NCBI GenBank assembly: GCA_029248745.1
Contig: JAQWIT010000008.1
Location: forward strand, 1-64,000
Direction of reading: 5' to 3'
DNA: 64,000 nt
Source of the DNA: Gammaproteobacteria bacterium
GTDB lineage: Bacteria > Pseudomonadota > Gammaproteobacteria > Nitrosococcales > Methylophagaceae
The notes under the pieces were generated by a model, which saw only the letters and a list, made by a program, of their open reading frames with translations, was not told the origin of the DNA and ran no database searches. Below, one piece after another: positions 16,165 through 25,685 of this stretch (position 1 is the stretch's first letter; each line of letters starts with the position of its first letter). The position numbers and the translations under genes were made by a program.

Positions 16165-17541
16165 ATGAATATCAAAAAGTTTATTAGCAAACCGCTAAAA
16201 GTATTAGCGCCATTTGTAGCTGCCTCAGTGATGGCTACAAACCCAGTTATGGCTGATGAAACATGTATGTCACCGTACATGGTTAAAATCGTTGGTCAAG
16301 AAGACTTCGTTTATGTTTGGACTCTGGGTGTTGAAGGCCTAGGTGACGGACAAGATAAAATGGTTACCGTTGACGTTAACCCAAAATCTGACAACTACGG
16401 TAAAGTGATTGCCTCTGAATCTGTCGGTGGACGTAACGAAGCACATCATTCTGGTTTCACAGATGATCGTAAATACCTTTGGGCTGGTGGTTTAGATTCA
16501 AACAAAATCTTTATCTTTGACGTACACACTGATCCAGCTAAAGCTACTTTAGTTAAAACTATCGATGACTTCGTTAGCAAATCAGGTGGTGTTGTTGGTC
16601 CTCACACAACTTACGCTCTTCCAGGCCGTATGATTATCACTGGTTTATCAAATAACCAAGATCACGGCGGTCGTACTGCATTAGTTGAATACACAAACGG
16701 TGGTGAATACATCGACACTTACTGGATGCCTACTGATGATAACCTTCAAGGTGCTCACAAAGGTGGACAGTTTGCTGACGGTTACGGCTACGACGTACGT
16801 GCATTACCATCTAAAAACGTGATGTTAACTTCATCATTCACTGGCTGGTCCAACTACATGATGGACTTCGGTGCGATGTTAGGTGATGCAGAAGCGATGA
16901 AACGTTTCGGTAACACAATGGTTATCTGGGATCTTCACACTCGTAAGCCTAAGCAAGTCTTAGACGTACCAGGTGCACCTCTAGAAGTACGTTGTGCATG
17001 GAAACCTGAAAACCAATACTGTTTCTCCACAACGGCATTGACTTCACAAATCGTTTTACTTCATGACAATGATAACGACGGTATGTGGCAAGCTGATAAC
17101 GTATCAGATATCGCTAACCCAGCTGATATCCCGTTACCAGTTGATATCTCTATCCAAAGTGATGATGCTCTTTTATGGGTTAACACTTTCTTAGACGGTA
17201 TGACACGTGCTTACGATATTACTGATCCACATGCGCCTAAAGAAGTCTACTCCAAGAAAATTGGTAACCAAGTAAACATGGTTTCTTCAAGCTGGGATGG
17301 TAAGCGTCTTTACTACACCACTTCTTTACTAGGTAACTGGGATAAGAAAGCACAAGATAATGACCAATTCATTAAACTTTACCACTGGGATGGTAAAGAA
17401 ATGACTGAACAGTTCGTTATTGACTTCCATGCAGAAAAACTAGGTCGTGCTCACCAAATGCGTTTTGGTGCTTACTCTCTCTACGGCAAAACAGCTAAAG
17501 TTGAGCAAGCTAAAAACCCAATCGTAGCAATGAGCAAGTAA
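16165..17541 (+). CDS. mtoX: Methanethiol oxidase (SBP56 family)
   Basis: 458 residues from the ATG at 16165, with AGGAGA 4 nt upstream and a signal peptide (FVAASVMATNPVMADE). The mature protein matches the selenium-binding-protein 56 family layout: VYVWTLGVEGLGDGQDK, GGRNEAHHSGFTDDR, GPHTTYALPGRMIITGLSN and a C-terminal AHQMRFG, with several conserved His residues as candidate copper ligands. The bacterial members studied are periplasmic copper-dependent methanethiol oxidases that yield formaldehyde, sulfide and hydrogen peroxide. A mauG-like gene and a thioredoxin-like gene follow directly, matching known mtoX loci, which carry maturation proteins. Confidence 0.9.
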   Translation: MNIKKFISKPLKVLAPFVAASVMATNPVMADETCMSPYMVKIVGQEDFVYVWTLGVEGLGDGQDKMVTVDVNPKSDNYGKVIASESVGGRNEAHHSGFTDDRKYLWAGGLDSNKIFIFDVHTDPAKATLVKTIDDFVSKSGGVVGPHTTYALPGRMIITGLSNNQDHGGRTALVEYTNGGEYIDTYWMPTDDNLQGAHKGGQFADGYGYDVRALPSKNVMLTSSFTGWSNYMMDFGAMLGDAEAMKRFGNTMVIWDLHTRKPKQVLDVPGAPLEVRCAWKPENQYCFSTTALTSQIVLLHDNDNDGMWQADNVSDIANPADIPLPVDISIQSDDALLWVNTFLDGMTRAYDITDPHAPKEVYSKKIGNQVNMVSSSWDGKRLYYTTSLLGNWDKKAQDNDQFIKLYHWDGKEMTEQFVIDFHAEKLGRAHQMRFGAYSLYGKTAKVEQAKNPIVAMSK

Positions 17542-17559
17542 TAGAAGTAAAGTGAAAAA

Positions 17560-18966
17560 ATGAAATATTCAAGTTTAAAAGTTAGTCTGCTAATACCGTT
17601 TTTTTTTTATAGTAACTACGGCTTTTCAGAAGAAATAACCGCCCAAGGAGCTGATAAAGTTCGGGACTTTTATAACGAAGAACATTTTATTATTGAGGAG
17701 CCAGAGGCAGGAGAGCAATCTCCCGCCTCTGGTAAGCCTCAAACCATAAACGGTGTTCGCATCGGGCCAGGAGATGATAAGACCGGATATGAGACAACAG
17801 GGTATACCACTAACTCTGTTGCTATAACGGCCCGTCAAGGCATAAAAGCAGACTTAATCCGTGTCGTAGAAAACCCACCTTTAGGCCTTCCTGAAATACC
17901 TGTACCAGTCGACAATCCTTTGACTGCTGAAAAAATTAATCTGGGTAGAAAATTATTTTTTGACCGTCGTTTATCCCTTAATGACACTTTTTCCTGTGCT
18001 ATGTGCCATGTTCCAGAGCAAGGGTTTACTAGCCATGAAGTCGAAAAGGCGGTTGGGCTAGAAGGGCGTTCAAATCGTCGAAACTCTCCATCAATCTATA
18101 ACACGGCCTATCTCGAACGATTATTTCATGATAATCGCGAAACAAGCCTAGAAAACCAAATATGGGGTCCTCTATTATCCAAAAATGAAATGGCAATGAC
18201 TTCTTTTGGCCATGTCTTGCAAAAACTAAGTACCCTCAAAGATTATGATGGCCTATTTGAAGCCGCATTCGACGGGGAAGGTGCCAATATTCTTACATTA
18301 GGTAAGGCTTTTGCCAGCTACCAGCGTGTGCTTGTATCAGGTAACTCCGCCTTTGACCGTTGGTATTTTGCTAATGAAGAAAATGCTATTTCAGACCAAG
18401 CCAAACGCGGATTTGAGTTGTTCCGTGGCAAAGGCCAATGTATCAGTTGTCATAGTGTTGGAGAGAAAACAGCTTTATTCACTGACAAGCTCGCGCACAA
18501 TACAGGCCTCGGCTTTAAGCGCTCTATGGGGAAAAAACCAGAGAAAGAGCGTATGTTGATCGCGCCAGGCACTTATGCTTACGTTAAGAAGTCCAAAAAG
18601 GATTTAGTTGGGCATCCAGAAATGGCTGATGTCGGTGTTTATGAGGTAACTCAAAATCCTGATGACCGATGGAAATACCGAACCCCAACATTGCGTAATG
18701 TTATTCTGACTGCGCCCTATATGCACGACGGTTCGATGCCCGACTTGAAAGAAGTAATTGCTTTTTATAATCAAGGCGGCATGCTCAAGAACGAAAGTGG
18801 CTTTCCGAATGTCACACAATCACCTCTGATACAACCCTTGGGTCTAACAGAGAATGAGATTAACGACTTAATTGCTTTTATGGAGACGTTGACGGGTGAC
18901 AATATTGCTGAAGTGATTTCTGATGCATTTTCCACACCGGTAGGCGATACAACAAATGAACACTAA
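17560..18966 (+). CDS. MauG-like dihaem cytochrome c peroxidase family protein
   Basis: 468 residues with a signal peptide ending near GFSEE. Two CXXCH sites, CAMCH at residues 146-150 and CISCH at 294-298, sit in the usual peroxidase blocks (GRKLFFDRRLSLNDTFSC, then RTPTLRN and APYMHDGS). An extended N-terminal region of about 110 residues is present. It begins 18 nt after mtoX. In mtoX loci a MauG-like protein is thought to mature the oxidase; it could instead remove the hydrogen peroxide that MtoX makes. The 3' end overlaps the tlpA-like gene by 11 nt. Confidence 0.9.
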   Translation: MKYSSLKVSLLIPFFFYSNYGFSEEITAQGADKVRDFYNEEHFIIEEPEAGEQSPASGKPQTINGVRIGPGDDKTGYETTGYTTNSVAITARQGIKADLIRVVENPPLGLPEIPVPVDNPLTAEKINLGRKLFFDRRLSLNDTFSCAMCHVPEQGFTSHEVEKAVGLEGRSNRRNSPSIYNTAYLERLFHDNRETSLENQIWGPLLSKNEMAMTSFGHVLQKLSTLKDYDGLFEAAFDGEGANILTLGKAFASYQRVLVSGNSAFDRWYFANEENAISDQAKRGFELFRGKGQCISCHSVGEKTALFTDKLAHNTGLGFKRSMGKKPEKERMLIAPGTYAYVKKSKKDLVGHPEMADVGVYEVTQNPDDRWKYRTPTLRNVILTAPYMHDGSMPDLKEVIAFYNQGGMLKNESGFPNVTQSPLIQPLGLTENEINDLIAFMETLTGDNIAEVISDAFSTPVGDTTNEH

Positions 18967-19492
18967 ACAATTCACACGATTTTCACGCCATGCATTTGTC
19001 ATTATCTGCTTAGCACTTTTTTCAGTAAACAGTTTCGCGAGTGATAAACCACTCATGTCTGAAATGACAGGTAATCGCACCGCACCTCCTATTGCATTGC
19101 CGGATAGTAATGGCCAGCCTTTCGATATGAAGGAATACGAAGGTAAATACGTTCTCGTTAACTTCTGGGCTCACTGGTGTGGCCCTTGTGTTAAAGAATT
19201 TCCTGCAATGCAGGCGCTATATGATGCTTTAAACCAAGATGGTTTTGAAATTATCGCCATTCATGCTGGACCGCCTCAGGGCCGTGTCCGTCCTTTCCTA
19301 AAAAAACACAATATCACTTTTAAAACTGTTTTAGACGCCAATATGTCCGTCGAAGGTTGGGAAGTTAAAGCATTACCGATGAGTTACCTTATTAGTTCTG
19401 AAGGTAAATTAATTTATAAAGCGCTTGGACCAAGGGAATGGGAAATTGATAAGATGCGAGCTTTAATGTCTGACTCGGGAAAAGCAAGCTAA
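18956..19492 (+). CDS. TlpA/ResA-like periplasmic thioredoxin
   Basis: 178 residues with a signal peptide (LALFSVNSFAS). Thioredoxin fold with active site WCGPC near residues 74-78 in NFWAHWCGPCVKEFPAM, and the cis-Pro region ALPMSYLI. Known mtoX operons encode a copper chaperone of the SCO1/SenC type at this position; here a WCGPC thioredoxin takes that place. It may keep cysteines reduced for copper or haem insertion into MtoX or the MauG-like protein. Translation is coupled to the upstream gene by overlap. Confidence 0.88.
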   Translation: MNTKQFTRFSRHAFVIICLALFSVNSFASDKPLMSEMTGNRTAPPIALPDSNGQPFDMKEYEGKYVLVNFWAHWCGPCVKEFPAMQALYDALNQDGFEIIAIHAGPPQGRVRPFLKKHNITFKTVLDANMSVEGWEVKALPMSYLISSEGKLIYKALGPREWEIDKMRALMSDSGKAS

Positions 19493-19596
19493 TCATCACA
19501 ACCGTTTAATGCTCTCAGTGCCTACTAGGCGCTAAGCTATTTTATAGAATCTTTCGCTACCTAATATCAGGCAGTGCCTGAATGAGATTATAAATT

Positions 19597-20787
19597 ATGT
19601 CTGAACAACATTATGAGATTGTGATTGTCGGTGGTGGTGCTGCCGGCATCAGCACGGCAGCAAGGCTGGCTAAAGAACTACCTAGTGGCAGTATTGCCAT
19701 TATTGAACCTTCAACAGAACACTATTACCAACCGATTTGGACTTTAGTCGGTGGCGGTGTAGTGCCTAAAGAAGTTTCACAAAGAGATACTGCTACCCTT
19801 ATTCCTGAAAGTTGTGAATGGATTAGAGATGCCGCTACGGGCTTTGATCCTGAAAACAATAAAATCACCACTAAAGACAGCGGTGATATTCACTACGAAT
19901 ACTTAATCGTTGCCGCTGGTTTACAGATCAACTGGACCGATATCAAAGGCCTTTCACGTAATTTAGGTAAAAAAGGCATTTGTAGTAACTATAGCTATAA
20001 ATCTCTCGACTCAACGTGGGCAAACATCCGTAATCTAGGTAAAGGCACAGCGATATTTACCCAACCTGGTAGCCCTATCAAGTGTGGTGGTGCACCGCAG
20101 AAGATCATGTATCTAGCAGAAGATTACTTCAAACGTTCAGGTCTTAGAAACCAAATCGACGTTAAATTTGTATCAGGCATGCCTGGTATCTTTGCTGTTA
20201 AGAAGTATGCTGAACAACTCAATAAAATTTGTGATACTCGAGGTATAGAACGTACCTTCAGGCATGATCTGGTCGAAGTTGATGCAGATAATAAAGTCGC
20301 TATATTTAAAGACTTAGATTCGGAAGAATTGGTGTCAATGGAATACGATATGCTGCATGTCACACCTCGCATGGGGCCACCTACTTTTATTAAGAAAAGT
20401 CGCTTGACGAATGATGCTGGTTGGATCGATGTCAATAAAGAAACAATGCAGCACACCAGCTATGACAACATCTTCGCCTGTGGTGACTGTAGCAACTTGC
20501 CTACGTCTAAAACTGCTGCTGCAATTCGTGCTCAAGTCCCTGTCATGGTCAGAAATATACTCGCTGCACGCGATAATCAGCCGTTAGTTGATCAATATGA
20601 TGGTTACACTTCCTGCCCATTAGTGACAGGCTATGGGCGTTTGATTTTGGCTGAGTTCGATTATGACTTAAACCCAAAAGAAACTTTCCCCTTTGATCAA
20701 AGTGTTGAAAGAAAGAGCATGTATATCTTGAAGAAAGATCTACTGCCCAAGTTATACTGGCACGGTATGTTAAAAGGTCGCTTTTAA
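19597..20787 (+). CDS. sqr: Sulfide:quinone oxidoreductase, type II
   Basis: 396 residues. N-terminal FAD motif IVGGGAAGISTAARLA, then the catalytic cysteine loop PIKCGGAPQK (C163) and TSCPLVTGYGRLILAEFDYD (C340). FACGDCSNLPTSKTAAA binds the flavin pyrophosphate near residue 290. The two-cysteine blocks match the type II enzymes (the mitochondrial SQOR group). It oxidises sulfide to sulfane sulfur at the membrane and passes electrons to quinone. Placed just after the methanethiol oxidase operon, it probably removes the sulfide produced there. Confidence 0.93.
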   Translation: MSEQHYEIVIVGGGAAGISTAARLAKELPSGSIAIIEPSTEHYYQPIWTLVGGGVVPKEVSQRDTATLIPESCEWIRDAATGFDPENNKITTKDSGDIHYEYLIVAAGLQINWTDIKGLSRNLGKKGICSNYSYKSLDSTWANIRNLGKGTAIFTQPGSPIKCGGAPQKIMYLAEDYFKRSGLRNQIDVKFVSGMPGIFAVKKYAEQLNKICDTRGIERTFRHDLVEVDADNKVAIFKDLDSEELVSMEYDMLHVTPRMGPPTFIKKSRLTNDAGWIDVNKETMQHTSYDNIFACGDCSNLPTSKTAAAIRAQVPVMVRNILAARDNQPLVDQYDGYTSCPLVTGYGRLILAEFDYDLNPKETFPFDQSVERKSMYILKKDLLPKLYWHGMLKGRF

Positions 20788-20847
20788 CCTTTCCTAAGCT
20801 ACTTAACATCTTATTTCAGTATGATGTTTAAAATGAAAAAAACCACT

Positions 20848-20885
20848 AATGCCAATCTGATTTATTTCAGCTTGGCATTTTTTCA
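20848..20885 (+). terminator. Terminator between sqr and the SulP gene
   Basis: AATGCCAA and TTGGCATT form a hairpin with a 16-nt loop, followed by TTTTTC. Confidence 0.75.
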
Positions 20886-20927
20886 TGTCGTTGCTTCTTT
20901 GTATGTACTTAGACTAGGCCTATTGTG

Positions 20928-22634
20928 ATGAAAAGAATGTTACCCATTTTACAATGGTTACCTAATTACACGCGTCAAACTTTCTCTGGTGATATCGTTG
21001 CCGGTATCACTGTTGCCATTATGATTATCCCGCAGTCTATGGCCTATGCTTTATTAGCAGGGTTATCACCTGAAATAGGGCTTTACGCAAGCATCGTTCC
21101 CATGATGCTTTATGCGCTTTTTGGCAGCAGTCGTTATCTTGCTGTTGGTCCTGTTGCCCTTGTGTCATTGATGACTGCCAGCGTGATGGGCGGTGTGACC
21201 GCTTCAGGTCATGTTGATTATCATACCGGTGCGCTTGTGATTGCGTTATTGAGCGGAATACTCCTGCTGGTCATGAGTTTAGCTCGCTTGGGTGTCCTAG
21301 CCACACTGCTCAGCAAACCTATTCTGAGCGGCTTTACCAGTGCCGCAGCCATTATTATCGGTATGAGCCAATTGAAATATTTATTAGGCATGCACATTCC
21401 GTCTGGTTTAAACCCGGTTGAAAAATTGTATTTCGCATTAAGCCACTGGCAAGACAGTAGTTTGTTAGCGCTGTTCGTTGGGATCAGTTCTACTCTGGTT
21501 ATTCTCTTTTCTGGTCGTGTACTAAAACGGCTACTTTCCCAACTTCAGCCCTCTGTCACCCTCATTAATGTTTGCTCCAAGCTAGGTCCCTTATTTGCTG
21601 TTGCGATTTTTACCCTACTCGCATGGTTTTATAACTGGCATGAGATCTTCAATTTACGCATCGTTGGTGATATCCCCAGTGGGTTGCCAAGTTTTGGTAT
21701 GCCCATTATTGATCGGGATTTATTTTGGGAGTTGTTGGGCCCAGCCATCTTAATCGCCTTGGTTGGTACTATTGAAAGTATTTCTGTTGCTAAATCACTT
21801 GCGAGTAAGGAAAGAGAAAAAATTGAACCCAACCGTGAGTTGTTTGGTTTGGGTATGGCTAATTTAGGGGCTTCATTTACGGGTGCTTATCCTATTACAG
21901 GTGGTTTGAGTCGTTCAATTGTCAATTACAGCGCCGGCGCGCAAACCCCTTTTGCCTCTATTTTCACTGGCCTCATCGTGCTGGTTGTCGTTCTGTTCCT
22001 CACTTCTTGGTTTTATTTTCTGCCTCTAGCTGTTTTATCTTCTATTGTTATCATTGCTGTGACAAAACTTTTTGATATGAAGGGGTTTATGGAGATCTGG
22101 CGTTACAATAAGGGTGATGCCATTTCAATGTTGGTGACTTTTGTTGTTGTCCTGTTTAGGGGGGTCGAATTAGGTATTTTTGTTGGCGTCGTTTTATCGG
22201 TGCTATTTTTCTTATTCCGGACAAGCCAACCTCATGTCGCTGTTTTAGGCCGTGTCGAGCATGGCCATTTTCGCAATGTCTTGCGCTACGACACAAAAGG
22301 CCCTTCTAATTTGCTCGCCCTCCGTATCGATGAAAGCCTATTTTTTGTTAATGCGAGTTACATCGAAAATTTAATTTCAGAGAAAATGTCTACTCACCCA
22401 GAGATCGAACATCTTATTTTAGTTTGTAGTGGTATCAACTTTATCGATAGTAGCGCCTTGGAAACGCTTGAGCATTTGTCTGAGGCATTAAAAGAAGCAG
22501 GGATAAGTATTCACCTTGCCGAAGTGAAAGGGCCCGTTATGGACAAACTCTCGCACACTCACTTTATACAAAACCTCACTGGCCAAGTTTTTTTAAGTAC
22601 AGAAGATGCTTTTTCATCTTTGGCAAGTAAATAA
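20928..22634 (+). CDS. SulP-family anion permease with STAS domain
   Basis: 568 residues from the ATG at 20928; a GTG one codon earlier is also possible. About 10-12 membrane helices fill the first 430 residues, with the SulP signature QSMAYALLAGLSPEIGLYAS and the AYPITGGLSRS block. A cytoplasmic STAS domain follows, with LILVCSGINFIDSSALE. SulP proteins move sulfate, bicarbonate or other anions. Beside sqr and sox it may export or exchange sulfate made by sulfur oxidation, but uptake of sulfate or bicarbonate cannot be excluded. No carbonic anhydrase gene is adjacent. Confidence 0.9.
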   Translation: MKRMLPILQWLPNYTRQTFSGDIVAGITVAIMIIPQSMAYALLAGLSPEIGLYASIVPMMLYALFGSSRYLAVGPVALVSLMTASVMGGVTASGHVDYHTGALVIALLSGILLLVMSLARLGVLATLLSKPILSGFTSAAAIIIGMSQLKYLLGMHIPSGLNPVEKLYFALSHWQDSSLLALFVGISSTLVILFSGRVLKRLLSQLQPSVTLINVCSKLGPLFAVAIFTLLAWFYNWHEIFNLRIVGDIPSGLPSFGMPIIDRDLFWELLGPAILIALVGTIESISVAKSLASKEREKIEPNRELFGLGMANLGASFTGAYPITGGLSRSIVNYSAGAQTPFASIFTGLIVLVVVLFLTSWFYFLPLAVLSSIVIIAVTKLFDMKGFMEIWRYNKGDAISMLVTFVVVLFRGVELGIFVGVVLSVLFFLFRTSQPHVAVLGRVEHGHFRNVLRYDTKGPSNLLALRIDESLFFVNASYIENLISEKMSTHPEIEHLILVCSGINFIDSSALETLEHLSEALKEAGISIHLAEVKGPVMDKLSHTHFIQNLTGQVFLSTEDAFSSLASK

Positions 22635-22657
22635 AAAAGCCCTTCATAAAGAAGGGC
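22633..22657 (-). terminator. Terminator for ompW on the minus strand
   Basis: GCCCTTC and GAAGGGC form a 7-bp stem with a 5-nt loop. The A run on the plus-strand left side reads as a T run on the minus strand, so it ends ompW transcription. Confidence 0.85.
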
Positions 22658-22708
22658 CAAATGGGGGTTGATATTTCACTCCAACATTCGCCAGAGTAAT
22701 TCTGGCTT

Positions 22709-23386
22709 TTAAAACCGTCGGCCTATACCAATGCCGTATACAAAAGGGTTTATCTCAGTATTAATGTTCGCGGTGTTAACCAGATTAATACCGCTGAACC
22801 GTGCTTCTGTCTGGATATCAATATATTTAACGTCCAGGTTAGCAAACCAATCTTGGTTTATATCTATATCGATGCCTGCTTGTGCCGCCAGCCCCCAAGA
22901 GGCATCAAGCTTAACTTTAGCGCCCGGTTGATCGAGTACACCGGAAACACTTTCATCAAAGAAGTGGGTGTAATTCACGCCCAAGCCGACATAAGGGCGG
23001 ACAGTTGCGTTAGGCAAAAAATGATATTGCAGTGTTAGCGTGGAAGGTAGGACCATTGCATCAATCACTTTGCCTAAGCCAAGGCCTGAAGGTACACCAC
23101 GACTATCAACATCGTGTTGTGAATAAGCCAAGATAAGTTCTAACCCCCAATATGGACTCAACATATAGGTGATGTCTAATTCAGGTACCGTATCTTCGTT
23201 TACGGAAACACCTTCACCTAAATTAGCCGCGCCTGTATAAAGGTCGCCGCTATCGTCATTCGGATTCACATCGATAATACGTCCCCGTACAAGCCAGTCT
23301 CCTGCTTCGTAGGCCAACGCTGTCTGTATTGGCCCACTCATTACTATTCCTGTAATACAGGCATAGGCCAATTTTCTTAACCTCAT
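22709..23386 (-). CDS. ompW: OmpW-family outer-membrane protein
   Basis: 225 residues with a signal peptide (cleavage near ALAYE). The OmpW pattern is clear: GDWLVRGRIIDVNPND at the start, YWGLELILAYSQHD, PSTLTLQYHF, RPYVGLGVNYTHF, and a C-terminal GIGIGRRF ending in Phe as an 8-stranded barrel should. OmpW proteins form hydrophobic channels and are often induced by low oxygen. A near-consensus FNR box lies 66 nt upstream, and fnr itself is the neighbouring gene. Confidence 0.93.
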   Translation of the reverse strand: MRLRKLAYACITGIVMSGPIQTALAYEAGDWLVRGRIIDVNPNDDSGDLYTGAANLGEGVSVNEDTVPELDITYMLSPYWGLELILAYSQHDVDSRGVPSGLGLGKVIDAMVLPSTLTLQYHFLPNATVRPYVGLGVNYTHFFDESVSGVLDQPGAKVKLDASWGLAAQAGIDIDINQDWFANLDVKYIDIQTEARFSGINLVNTANINTEINPFVYGIGIGRRF

Positions 23387-23451
23387 TCTATCTCCTAAAA
23401 CTCTTGTTTTTACGTTTTGGGGATAGCTTACCGAGATGTTGGTTTTTCACA

Positions 23452-23465
23452 TTGACATAGATCAA
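23452..23465. promoter_or_regulatory. FNR-type box upstream of ompW
   Basis: TTGACATAGATCAA matches the palindromic FNR consensus (TTGAT-N4-ATCAA) at 9 of 10 positions. It lies between fnr and ompW, centred about 72 nt upstream of the ompW ATG, a position from which FNR could activate ompW. Confidence 0.7.
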
Positions 23466-23500
23466 GTGAACAGCTGTTTTTTGATTTTCTAACTAATTTG

Positions 23501-24250
23501 TTAGCCGCACAATGCTTGTAATCTTTCAATTTCAGCTAATGACACGACTTTACCTTCTGTTTTAATTAGGCCGTCATCTTGAAACTTGGTGAAAACACGA
23601 CTAATGGTTTCTACTGCGAGTCCTAAGTGATTCGCTATATCACTACGTGACATTGTCAACACAAATTGTTTTGCTGAAAAACCGCGCAATTCAAAGCGTT
23701 TAGAAAGCGACAGCAAATAAGTCGCTAATTTTTCTTCTGATGTTTTCTTGCCAAGCAACAGCATGAAGTTTTTATCGCCCGCTAATTCTTTGCTCAACCT
23801 GTTAAGCAACTGAGATTGTAGCCGAGGCAATTTTTCACCAAGTGCTTGTACTTTTTGATATGGCAAGGCACAAATACTACTGGTTTCTAGCGCTACTGCT
23901 GATGATTGGTAAGAGGGCATATGTAACGCCTCCAAACCAACAAACTCACCTGGGAAATAAAACCCTGTGACTTGTTCTCGACCATTGCTGGTCGAAATCA
24001 TTGTTTTAAAAGAGCCGGAGCGCACAACAAACAAAGTACTAAAAGCTTCTGTAGCGGTAAATAAGCTTTGTTTGGCTTGATAATTTCCACTACGCATTAC
24101 AATTTCATCTAGCAATAGCAAATCGTCTCGATGCAGGCCGAGAGGTAAGCAAAGTCTGTATAATGAACAGTCCTCGCATGCAATTTGCTGCTCCTGTTCT
24201 CTTTTGGCTAAATCTTCGATTAATGGTTGAATATTGCTAGTTTGTGACAT
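23501..24250 (-). CDS. fnr: FNR-like oxygen-sensing transcription regulator
   Basis: 249 residues from the ATG at 24250; a GTG two codons earlier is the ORF-track start. N-terminal cysteines C25, C28 and C34 ([10 protein letters not shown]) plus a later one in SSICALP match the four [4Fe-4S] ligands of Fnr/Anr proteins. A cyclic-nucleotide-binding-type domain follows with [14 protein letters not shown]. The C-terminal winged helix [19 protein letters not shown] contains the ExxSR recognition helix. It should be active without oxygen. It is divergent from hisB and upstream of ompW, which has an FNR box. Confidence 0.93.
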   Translation of the reverse strand: MSQTSNIQPLIEDLAKREQEQQIACEDCSLYRLCLPLGLHRDDLLLLDEIVMRSGNYQAKQSLFTATEAFSTLFVVRSGSFKTMISTSNGREQVTGFYFPGEFVGLEALHMPSYQSSAVALETSSICALPYQKVQALGEKLPRLQSQLLNRLSKELAGDKNFMLLLGKKTSEEKLATYLLSLSKRFELRGFSAKQFVLTMSRSDIANHLGLAVETISRVFTKFQDDGLIKTEGKVVSLAEIERLQALCG

Positions 24251-24354
24251 TGTCACTTCTCATCCTGACACTAATTCACTATGATACCCTTCAAACCAAT
24301 TGCTTAAACAGTTATCATTGTTTATTACTATTTATCAATGCGCTAGGACACACC

Positions 24355-24948
24355 ATGACAACTCGCACCGCCACCGTTGCGCGTAATACACTTGAAACAC
24401 AAATCGAGGTTGCTATCAATCTTGATGGACAAGGCCAATTCAGTGCTGAAACAGGTGTTCCTTTCCTTGACCACATGATGGAACAAATTGCCCGTCACGG
24501 CCTATTCGATTTAACGATTAAAGCCAATGGTGACTTAGAAATAGACGCTCACCACACTGTCGAAGATATTGGTATCACACTAGGCCAGGCTTTTAAAAAG
24601 GCGGTTGGTGATAAAAAAGGTGTAATCCGTTACGGCCACAGCTATGTGCCTTTAGACGAGGCTTTGAGTCGCGTTGTTTTAGATTTATCAGGTCGGCCTG
24701 GTATTGAATATGATGTGTCCTTTATCCGCGATAAGATCGGTGGGTTCGATGTCGACTTGTTCTATGAGTTTTTCCAGGGCTTTGTGAACCACGCGGGTGT
24801 CAGTTTACACATTGATAATTTGAAAGGACGTAATGCGCATCACATTGCTGAAACGATGTTTAAAGCATTTGGTCGTGCTTTACGTATGGCGGTCACTTTA
24901 GATGAACGTGCACTTGGTCAAATGCCATCAACAAAAGGCAGCCTTTAA
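24355..24948 (+). CDS. hisB: Imidazoleglycerol-phosphate dehydratase HisB
   Basis: 197 residues, the length of the monofunctional enzyme. The ATG at 24355 is chosen because the homologous region begins at [10 protein letters not shown]; the ORF-track start would add 37 non-conserved residues. The metal-binding motifs [13 protein letters not shown] and [11 protein letters not shown], and the later [16 protein letters not shown], are present. It dehydrates imidazole glycerol phosphate in histidine synthesis. It opens the hisB-H-A-F-I-E run; hisG, hisD and hisC are not in the window. Confidence 0.97.
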   Translation: MTTRTATVARNTLETQIEVAINLDGQGQFSAETGVPFLDHMMEQIARHGLFDLTIKANGDLEIDAHHTVEDIGITLGQAFKKAVGDKKGVIRYGHSYVPLDEALSRVVLDLSGRPGIEYDVSFIRDKIGGFDVDLFYEFFQGFVNHAGVSLHIDNLKGRNAHHIAETMFKAFGRALRMAVTLDERALGQMPSTKGSL

Positions 24949-25017
24949 TTAAAAAGACGTTATCGTCGATTTTTTTAAGCACGTAAAACACAAAATGTTA
25001 ACTCAGATAGGTTTGGT

Positions 25018-25659
25018 ATGCGTCACGTAGCGGTGATTGATTATGGTATGGGCAATTTACGCTCTGTTTCTAAAGCGTTAGAAACGGTTTCGGAAAGTGC
25101 TGAGATCCATATAACGTCTGATCCAAAACACATTCTAGATGCAGACCACATTGTCTTCCCTGGTGTTGGGGCTATGCGTGATTGTGTCTCAGAACTCAGA
25201 CGTTTGGGCCTTGATGATGTCATTCGCGAAGCAAGCCAAACAAAGCCTTTCTTAGGTATTTGCTTAGGCATGCAAGCTTTGCTTAGTTATAGTGAAGAAA
25301 ACAATGGCGTCACTGCTTTGGACATTGTACCTGGCCAAGTTCGTCATTTTGATACCCAACGTGAACGATCAGGTAATGACTTCAAAGTGCCGCATATGGG
25401 GTGGAATGAAGTCAGGCAAAACATTTCACACCCCCTTTGGCAAAAGATTGATGATGCAAGTCGTTTCTACTTTGTTCATAGTTTTTATGTTGATCCGACA
25501 GACGCTGGTGTGATTGCTGGTACGAGCCGATATCAACATGAATTTAGTGCTGCTTTGAGCCAAGAAAATGTGTTTGCTGTGCAATTTCACCCAGAAAAAA
25601 GTCAGTCTGCTGGATTACAATTGCTTAAGAATTTTTTAAACTGGGACGGACAATCCTAA
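25018..25659 (+). CDS. hisH: Imidazole glycerol phosphate synthase glutaminase subunit HisH
   Basis: 213 residues. Class I glutamine amidotransferase: [12 protein letters not shown] at the start, nucleophile cysteine in GICLGMQAL, and the His-Glu pair in VQFHPEKSQ. It supplies ammonia to HisF, encoded two genes downstream. Confidence 0.97.
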   Translation: MRHVAVIDYGMGNLRSVSKALETVSESAEIHITSDPKHILDADHIVFPGVGAMRDCVSELRRLGLDDVIREASQTKPFLGICLGMQALLSYSEENNGVTALDIVPGQVRHFDTQRERSGNDFKVPHMGWNEVRQNISHPLWQKIDDASRFYFVHSFYVDPTDAGVIAGTSRYQHEFSAALSQENVFAVQFHPEKSQSAGLQLLKNFLNWDGQS

Positions 25660-25685
25660 ATCATGAACAAAATGGAGACATTGTT

